In this document: positions 58,101 through 64,000 of the stretch, piece by piece
Position numbering within the stretch: the stretch's first letter is position 1
Layout: the number at the start of each line of letters is the position of its first letter
Source of the DNA: Pachyseris speciosa
Lineage: Eukaryota; Cnidaria; Anthozoa; Scleractinia; Pachyseridae
Assembly: GCA_016490735.1 (NCBI GenBank)
Contig: JAEMWC010000263.1
Location: 821,001 to 885,000, forward strand
Direction of reading: 5' to 3'
DNA: 64,000 nucleotides
The notes under the pieces: model-generated
Databases searched by the model: none
Told to the model about the DNA's origin: nothing
Seen by the model: the letters and a program-made list of their open reading frames with translations, nothing else
Position numbers and translations under genes: made by a program

Positions 58101-60215
58101 GTCGTGACCTGGAGGAAATATTGCGGGACTTGAGAACAGCTCGAGTCAATACTGAGGGGAGAACCATCGTGAACGTAAGGCGCCGTCACATCTGGGAAGA
58201 TTCCTGCCGATGTTTGCAGAGAAAACGTTTCAGTCCCAGCTCGATCATTTCCGTCTGTTTTGCGGACGATTTTGGGAACAGCGAAGGTGCCGTTGACATT
58301 GGTGGGCCTCGCAGGGAATTTCTTCGTTTGCTGGTAAAGGCAGCGAATGAACATTCTGGGATTTTTGGTGGACCGGCACATAGGCGCGTTCTCGTGCCCA
58401 ACTCAAACGGTAAATTTTATTTTGTACTCATAACGTAGAGTAATCCTATTACTTTGGTTTATGCACGTCGTGTCGGAAGGTAACTCGTTAACCCATTTTT
58501 CTAGCAAGGGAAAAGGGACACTATCGCCTCGTGGGTGTAATTTTGGCCTGGTCGCTTGTACATGGAGGCCCCGGTGGCAACTTCTTGAGCCCAACTCTGT
58601 ACCACGCCATAGCACACGGTGTCGACTTCACTAAGCCAGACCTCGACGATATCCACGATAATCAGTTGTCGGACTCCTTGTCAAAGGTGAAACTAAATAA
58701 ATGTTGTACAACTACAAAATCAAAATACCTACGCAAAGTACCACTTGTGACACTTTTAACCTGTGGATTTGGTAATATGTTATGACCGGCCGTGCATGAA
58801 AGCTTCGCGTTTAAAAGGAAAAATAATGGGGAAGGAGGAGAGAGAGGGAGGGAGAGAGAGAGAGGGAGAGAGAGTCGCCACTATTAGGCCATTGAAATTA
58901 TAACTCTTTATTTTTGTCCGTGTGATACTGTTTCTTAGGGTTTTTGTTATTTCTCAGCCGTTTCAATTACCCATTGGCAATCTTGGAAACAAAGGATCAC
59001 TATTACTATTATTAAATCACGATGAAATACCGGTGGTTTGTTTGTTTGTTTGTTTGTTTGTTTGTTTTTTTTGTAGATAGCAACCGCAGACGACATTGAC
59101 GGGCTCAACGCTGTTTTGCATGATGTTGGTGTTCAGGAAATTTTGGTTGCACTAGGGTCCAAGACACAAGCAACAAATTTTGCTGAAAAGAACCATTTCA
59201 TTAACATAATTGCTCGTCACGTCCTTTTGGATAGGGTGCGATACCTTTTAGAAGAGCTAATAGATGGTTTACGCACATTGGGGGTATTCGAAAAAAATAA
59301 AAGAAAATCCCAGAGAATTCGCGAAATGTCTGTGCCGTGACAACACACCACTAACGGCGGAAATGGTGGACGCCTTGTTCCACATCGACTATGCGCAACC
59401 AGGATCAAACCGTTACGCGGCCCAGCAGAGGGCAATTGTTTACTGGAAAGATTATCTTCAAGACTGTGAAGGTAAGTTGCCATACAATATGGTAAGTTGC
59501 TTGCAACATTGCAATACATCTATTATTATTTAGCGTAAGTAAAAACATGCAGTTACACTAGTTCATAGAGTAAATTCAGCGCAGATTTGGTTCACAAATT
59601 GTTCAGTGTTATGTCACGAAATCTATCCTACATGACAAGTGTCATATCGCAGTCTTTGTCGTACAATTTTACACGAAATATCTAATCACACAATAATAGA
59701 GTTTCGTTTCTCGGATTTCTTTCCAATGCAGTAGAACCTCTTCCTTGGGGCACCTCTTTTAAGAGGGAAAACGTTTGTCTCGGAAAAACGTATATGTAAT
59801 CTTTGTATCTGTTACATGTACTTGTTTTCTATTAACAAGAGGACAGTTCAAGTGACGTGTTTGTACAAAGACTTCAAAACAGTATGACTAGGAAAGTTGG
59901 TTTCTTTACAGTTTGCCCATTCTTTCATTTACCTCCAACATACTATCTCTTATGATAATGAATCACTTTCCTGTAGCAAACGACGCGGAAGCTTCTATCG
60001 AAGAAGTGCTTGTGTTTGTGACTGGGGCAAGCAGACCACCACCACTGGGATTTGATGAACCCGCCACCATAACGTTTGCAGATGACGAGCCCTTTCCAAT
60101 GGCCAATACGTGCTCCAATAATATCAGGCTACCAGTCTGCTATTCAGAGTTTGAAGAATTCAAACAAAAGATGGATTTTGCAATTAAAAATTCTCCTTGC
60201 TTTGGATACGCTTGA
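55160..60215 (+). CDS. Transposon-borne HECT-type E3 ubiquitin ligase (nine exons)
   Basis: Exons by GT-AG and phase: 55160-55345, 55946-56295, 56495-56639, 56898-57136, 57513-57614, 58087-58409, 58505-58686, 59077-59471, 59977-60215; about 719 aa. Residues 1-30 form an amphipathic helix, then Ser/Thr-rich linkers (33-62, 245-305). Residues ~325-340 (EYQRDVMLALELST) look like a ubiquitin-interacting motif. The HECT domain covers ~355-719: VDIGGPRREFLRLLV and FGGPAHRRVL in the N-lobe, and C-lobe FPMANTCSNNIRLPVCYSEF with the catalytic Cys at about 686, ending IKNSPCFGYA. HECT enzymes pass ubiquitin via this Cys to a substrate; closest in flavour to G2E3-like HECT proteins. Exon 8 needs one A removed from the A7 run near 59290, so this copy is a near-intact pseudogene or contains a sequence error. 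The first exon lies in the TIR. Confidence 0.85.
55708..55930 (+). mobile_element. tRNA-derived SINE in HECT intron 1
   Basis: A box TGGCGAAGTGG (55720-55730) and B box GGTTCGATTCC (near 55763-55773) at tRNA-like spacing, then gtgggctgagtttgttggttctc-type body shared with the minus-strand SINE at 33950-34245. It ends shortly before the exon 2 acceptor (tttgtag at 55939-55945). Confidence 0.75.
57678..57991. mobile_element. MITE in HECT intron 5
   Basis: Starts aacaattcttcacc and ends atatattattgtt. Contains an inner hairpin (ggtggatatttacc near 57712 with ggtaaatatccacc near 57740) and a second inverted pair (ttttagtatataccacaca with tgtgtggtatctactaaaa). Non-coding. Termini resemble the 93-bp MITE at 3448. 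Confidence 0.7.
58829..58874. repeat. GA-rich simple repeat in HECT intron 7
   Basis: Run of ga and gga motifs. A (TTTG)n run at 59034-59070 ends the same intron and merges into the polypyrimidine tract of the exon 8 acceptor. Confidence 0.9.
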
Positions 60216-60700
60216 ACACTCTATTTTGAGGAGGTTATTCTGTGTTAATGAAAAGTAAACGTGTATGTTTTGATTGGAAATATTATATTGATATACGTCA
60301 TAACTGCAGTTAATTGTTGTATCACTGTGATGAATTTACTATGTTGAGTCCGTCCATGTGACGAGTGTCAGTTTTGCGGAGTTTTTTCACGGCACCTGAA
60401 ATTAAGCTTAATTGTAAACAATTGCCGCCTTTTAATCCTATTGAGCCCAGACGGCTGTGAAGGGGAGGGGAGCTGGGAGCGAAAGGAGGCGACATTTTTA
60501 CAACATTTGACGAAACCAGGATGGGTTGATACACACCCCCTCACCCCACTTGGTTTCCAGTTAGTTTTCGAGCTTCAGTTATAGTAAACTTAATATTACG
60601 AGCTGTGACTAATGGCTACCTCTGGTTTGCGCTGTTACAAACCAGAAACAAAAAATGCAAAGTAAAATAAAGGGTTAACAAATTGCTATCTGCATCACGT
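60216..60700. other. Convergent 3' region between HECT and integrase
   Basis: The HECT stop (60215) and integrase stop (60701) face each other over 485 bp. Contains an AATAAA-like aaataaag at 60665 and a G/A-rich stretch near 60460. No further coding. Confidence 0.55.
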
Positions 60701-61243
60701 TTAGTCATTGCTATCCTGCTGTTGCATAATTTCTCCCACCATTTGCACAACACGGCGGTAGAGATCTTTGGCGCTGGCCAAGGAGAGAGGGTCCACATTA
60801 CGCTGCAGTTGGAGGTAAGATTCGTGGCTCAGAGGATTAGTTGTATCAGGAACTTGAACGTGAGGAAGAGTTTGGCTTGACATCAAATCTCGGACGTTCA
60901 TACCACGCCAAGCGTCGTCAGAAGACCTGCCTCCTCTGAAGGCAGTAAGATGGAGATTTAACCAAAACAACTGAGCCGGAGAATTGTTCCTCTCTGTTGA
61001 CACACCATGATTGTTATGCGCATCAGTGAATTCTGTCAGTCTCCGGTTTATTCTTGGTAGGTATATGTACTGCAGGCAAAACATGTCTGTCTCGTTTAAA
61101 GGATCCAAAATCCCTTCTCTCTCTAGATCATAAAATTCTTCCTTGAAGCCACTAAACACTTGTTCGTTAACGGCTCGATTGTGGCGCTCGATGCGCTGGT
61201 TATGTACGGAGCTGCCGACTACAACGGGTCTGGCTTCCTCCAT
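60701..61243 (-). pseudogene. rve/DDE-type integrase, C-terminal part
   Basis: A 180-aa open frame with VVGSSVHNQRIERHNRAVNE, FKEEFYDLEREGILDP, MFCLQYIYLPRINRRLTEF and HGVSTERNNSPAQLFW. This is the distal half of the integrase core domain found in many animal transposon proteins; the Glu of RIER (residue 19) is the likely third acidic residue of the D,D,E triad. The two upstream Asp residues are not encoded here: a stop lies three codons before the Met, and 61250-61940 shows no matching exon. A splice from the TIR exon at 62011 into GAAGCC (residue 3, phase 0) would give a leader identical to the HECT protein, but the acceptor is weak. As it stands the protein cannot catalyse transposition. 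Confidence 0.75.
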
Positions 61244-62010
61244 TGTAGTTTAATTTCATACCTGTCGTGGGCGGAATTAAGGGGAGGACCGAAGGGCTCG
61301 CGGCCCCTCCTTTTTTCTTGTAGTTTTGAAGACAGAAAATATGACCACCCCCTTCATAGCGCTAATACTCAATGAAAGGGTTACTTTAATCCCTTTTTTT
61401 TTTTAGAACCTTATACATTTCAAATACATGATGTAAAAGTTAATGCTAGCAGCTTTCTGGAAAATTGAACGTTTCATTACAGCAATTTCCTCGAACTCCT
61501 AAACGTTCTGGATCCGCTCCTGCTTGTATGTTTATATCGTATAATGCACATTACACAGTGTTCAATTAATGAAAGATATTTCACCTTGTGCCTTCATTTA
61601 ACGAATGAGGTTGCTGTCCATTATTGGCCGTTGACAAAGAAACAGGTAATATGTCCTGAAACGGTAGTAAACATTTGACACTGATTTACCTTTTATCAGC
61701 TATCCCCCATATAAATAAAGTTCAATGAGAAGTTCGTATGTAGGGTTACGTTTCAAGTTGTTGAAGAGCGATAACTTGGCGACTGTCAACAAAGTCACGC
61801 AAAGGGTAAATATAAAATGTATAAAGGCCGGGGGATTTTCGTTCCTAACGCATCTTTAATATAGCTACTCGAACAACAAGCAATCCACAGGGAACCAGCA
61901 TCAAGGACAACAGTAAGACAGAAAAAAAAATGAAAATGGCCAAATATTAATTATCTATTAAATACCACACGCGACACAATGATAGTTTGCAGGCGAGCAC
62001 ACGTACATAC

Positions 62011-62196
62011 CTGTTGAGAAGTTGAAGTTGAGCTCAATGTGGAGATCGAGGTCGAGATCGGGTTCGGATTTGAGGTGGAGCTTGAGCTTGTAGAAGTCAT
62101 CCCCTGACTTGGAAGACGTGATAGAGCCTCCTCGACAGCCCTTTCAACTGCCTGGGTTACGGCAGAAGCAATTGACCTTGACAGTTCGTTCGCCAT
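62011..62196 (-). CDS. TIR-encoded first exon, right copy
   Basis: From ATG at 62196 to donor gt after 62011: 62 codons starting MANELSRSIASAVTQ and ending TSTSQQ, the same exon as 55160-55345 with two amino-acid differences (Leu to Ser and Asn to Thr in the Ser-rich part). Good start context (aaacATGG type in the left copy). It points towards the integrase fragment. That both copies keep an open frame and donor suggests function at both ends, or recent TIR homogenisation. Confidence 0.7.
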
Positions 62197-62227
62197 GTTT
62201 GCGTTTTCCCGCGCAATGGATAGTCTT

Positions 62228-62239
62228 GTGACTTGTCAC
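62228..62239. promoter_or_regulatory. Palindrome GTGACTTGTCAC, right copy
   Basis: Mirror of 55117-55128 at the same 31-bp distance from the minus-strand ATG. Confidence 0.45.
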
Positions 62240-62334
62240 ATGGGCTCGCACCGATTATGTATTAAGTTAAATCATACTTATTAAGTTAAATCACGATTCC
62301 TGATATCAAATATGAAAGATATATTTAAATCAGG

Positions 62335-62625
62335 AAGTCGTGATTTCAAATCGTACACGCATGATTTGAAATCAGGATTTCTTATATCAAATCATAAACG
62401 TATGATTTGAAATCAGATTTCATATCAATCATAAACGCATGATTTGAAATCATGATTTCTTATATCAAATCATAAACGCTTGATTTGAAATCAGAATTTT
62501 TTATATGAAATCATACACGCATGATTTGAAATCAGGATTTACGATATGAAATCATAAACGCATGATTTGAAATCATGGTTTCTTATATCAAATCATAAAC
62601 GCATGAAATGAAATCATGATTTATT
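62335..62625. repeat. Subterminal ~41-bp repeats of the right TIR
   Basis: Inverted copy of the array at 54733-55030, based on CGCATGATTTGAAATCAT; one unit carries a short deletion. Confidence 0.8.
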
Positions 62626-62783
62626 ATATCAAATAATAAAGCCATGACATCAAATAATATGAATTTATATGAAATACATTCTGGCGTATTGTGTGGTATC
62701 ATATCATAAAACTTTATTTATTAAATAATGAAAAAAATGACAAAATTAAGGTAAATAATTTTTTTTACAATCGGCGCCCCATA

Positions 62784-62789
62784 GCAGCC
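62784..62789. other. Right 6-bp target-site duplication (GCAGCC)
   Basis: Follows the terminus CGGCGCCCCATA and matches 54564-54569 exactly. Confidence 0.9.
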
Positions 62790-63363
62790 GGTATCAGATG
62801 TTTGTGGTTAGAGTACGCTAATTTTAGCACTTGCAGGAAAAAAATTGTTATTTCCTTTTACAAGTAAGCTGAAAATGTTTAGAAAATCGAATAGTAAATA
62901 ATTGTTGGCTTCACACTAGAGCTTGTAAGGATAATCTAAGTGCACCTGGAACCTACTTAGAGTGTGAAGGGGTAAAATGTACTTACTTACTGAGTCAAAA
63001 CGCCTGAAGCGTTCCGCCGACAAGCACTACTTCGCTCTTTACGCTTCTCGTCGCTGATGAGCGAGAAGACTTCTGGCATCCAGGGTATGACGAATATCGT
63101 AGTTGATATGGGTGCAGACAACACCAAACTACATTCGATTTTTCACTTAAAGAAAATCGAAAATATTTATGGCCAACAGTGCTATGAAATTATAAAATTT
63201 ATAACAGCTACATAGCAGAACATTGCCAGATCCGATGAATTGGCTTGACTTTATTTATTTATTTATTTTATTTTTATTTTTATTTATTTATTTTGTTTTT
63301 TACCAAAATACAAAAAGTATGTAAATGTAATTAAATGTAAAAATTCTCATTTAAAATGAACGT
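62790..63363. other. Intergenic, no gene seen
   Basis: AT-rich. Contains a (TTTA)n tract at about 63250-63300. No coding region supported. Confidence 0.45.
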
Positions 63364-63518
63364 ACCGTTGAAAGTATAACGTATGGGTACCAGTCTTCGA
63401 TCATCTTTAGAGCACACGTCACAAGCGTAACAGTCGTCTGCACACTGCATCATACCACTTTCATCCTCAGAAATTGCCACAGAAAGGCACTTAAACTTCT
63501 TACTGCACTTTGGAAATT
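63364..63518 (-). CDS. Possible cysteine-rich exon (minus)
   Basis: One minus-strand frame stays open and reads FPKCSKKFKC, then MMQCADDCYACDVCSKDDRR and PIRYTFN, followed by gt in a good donor context (caacg/gtacgt). Six cysteines suggest an extracellular or zinc-binding module. The upstream acceptor has no pyrimidine tract, so the call is weak. Family not recognised. Confidence 0.25.
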
Positions 63519-63610
63519 TTCTTCACCGTATGTACTGGTTCTTCTTGCACTCGACAGGCAAGCAAGCAATCCAAAGTCCCTTGTTTAATCGCCATTCGTT
63601 AATTCCTTGG

Positions 63611-63722
63611 GGATCATTTCGGGGTGGACAAGAAGAAATTAAAAACGGGGATCATTTCGGGGTCGATTTGGGGATCATTTCAGGGTTGGGGATCATTTCG
63701 GGGTCGGGATCATTTCGGGGGC
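63611..63722. repeat. GGGGATCATTTCGGGGTC minisatellite
   Basis: About five or six imperfect units of ggggatcatttcggggtc, some shortened. It creates a spurious Ile-Ser-Gly-rich frame on the plus strand. Confidence 0.85.
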
Positions 63723-63739
63723 TGTACTCTACACCACAC

Positions 63740-63911
63740 TTGAGAACACACTTGACCAATAGGAAATGGAAGCCAACTGAAAGCGATGTGCAGCAGTGCC
63801 ACGATTCTGATGAACCGACGGATAAACGGCTTACAACCTGCCAGCTGAGATCGATCGAAAAATTCAAAATGGATGGCTGTAGTTTGGAGGACGATATGAA
63901 AATTATTCTAT
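63740..63911 (+). CDS. Possible exon at window edge
   Basis: Open frame THLTNRKWKPTESDVQQC, then DEPTDKRLTTCQLRSIEKF and GCSLEDDMKIIL up to a strong donor (ctat/gtaagtat). A pyrimidine-rich acceptor (tttcattttcag) follows at 63976-63987, with a further exon running off the window. No family recognised. Confidence 0.3.
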
Positions 63912-64000
63912 GTAAGTATACATAGAAAGGAAAGAAAAGTCGATACAAATGATTGAACTAAAAGTCTCATTTGAATTTCATTTTCAGAGACAGCCTATAC

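Larger units (their letters stand above)
54570..62783. mobile_element. 8.2-kb TIR transposon with HECT ligase and integrase genes
   Basis: Ends TATGGGGCGCCGATTG and its exact inverse delimit 8,214 bp, flanked by the 6-bp duplication GCAGCC. TIRs are about 1.05 kb and near-identical. Between them run a nine-exon HECT E3 gene (plus) and an rve-type integrase fragment (minus), converging. Each gene side starts with the same TIR-borne coding exon. Six-bp duplications occur for Polintons and IS3EU; Polintons usually start AG and encode a DNA polymerase B, absent here, whereas a TAY terminus with an integrase-like transposase agrees with my recollection of IS3EU. Boundaries are certain; superfamily is inference. 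Confidence 0.9.
61737..62783. repeat. Right terminal inverted repeat
   Basis: Reverse complement of 54570-55621 with a few substitutions and short indels (for example a shortened 41-bp repeat near 62420). Contains the mirrored coding exon, donor site and palindrome. Confidence 0.93.

Noticed and set aside
54570..62783. Polinton/Maverick
   Set aside because: The 6-bp duplication and long TIRs fit, but the termini are TATG rather than AG, length is only 8.2 kb, and no DNA polymerase B, ATPase, protease or capsid gene is seen.
63530..63740. Upstream part of the 131-codon ORF at the window end
   Set aside because: Mostly translation of the GGGGATCATTTCGGGG minisatellite; only the segment after 63740 could be an exon.

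Overview
The window looks like repeat-rich nuclear DNA of an invertebrate animal, most probably a cnidarian (anthozoan or coral). The reasons are AT-rich sequence, spliced genes with GT-AG introns, tRNA-derived SINEs, several diverse non-LTR retrotransposons (L1/Tx1-like and L2/CR1-like), many foldback MITEs and an orphan rhodopsin-like GPCR. Taxonomy is inference from gene and repeat content. No bacterial operons, rRNA or CRISPR arrays are seen.

Layout. 1-7.7 kb is intergenic DNA with hairpin MITEs (594-772, 1595-2040, 3448-3540, 6049-6423). 7.7-13.2 kb is a decayed L1/Tx1-like LINE split by a TTAA-flanked piggyBac-like element (9013-10024). 13.2-16.4 kb holds two more non-autonomous DNA transposons. 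16.7-17.7 kb carries the only intact host-type gene, a single-exon class A GPCR on the minus strand. 18.7-33.5 kb is a ~14.7 kb satellite of a 24-bp unit (roughly 590 units) in which every consensus unit is a perfect 8-bp-stem hairpin; it is interrupted near its left edge by a 568-bp foldback element. 33.6-40.2 kb is a nest: a minus-strand LINE holds a TA-flanked MITE, which holds a 238-bp Penelope-like or MITE insert and a 3.2-kb L2-like LINE. 40.2-45 kb is mostly unassigned. 45-51.5 kb is another L1/Tx1-like LINE carrying a TA-flanked foldback MITE and a 2.8-kb antisense LINE. 51.6-53.3 kb contains a SINE, an older repeat and a GPCR pseudogene fragment.

The most notable object is an 8,214-bp transposon at 54570-62783. 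It has ~1.05-kb terminal inverted repeats beginning TATGGGG and a clean 6-bp target-site duplication (GCAGCC). The TIRs each carry the same promoter-proximal palindrome and the same 62-codon first coding exon. From the left TIR a nine-exon gene for a HECT-type E3 ubiquitin ligase (about 719 aa) runs rightwards; from the right TIR the mirror-image first exon points leftwards towards an rve/DDE-type integrase C-terminal fragment. The two genes converge. Integrase type, 6-bp duplication and TAT terminus are, from memory, compatible with the IS3EU superfamily; a ubiquitin ligase as cargo sharing its leader exon with the integrase is the point most worth checking. This copy is probably not autonomous: the integrase lacks its first catalytic aspartates and the HECT gene has one A-run frameshift.

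Exons were joined by eye using GT-AG signals and reading phase; family names rest on motif recognition, not on database searches.
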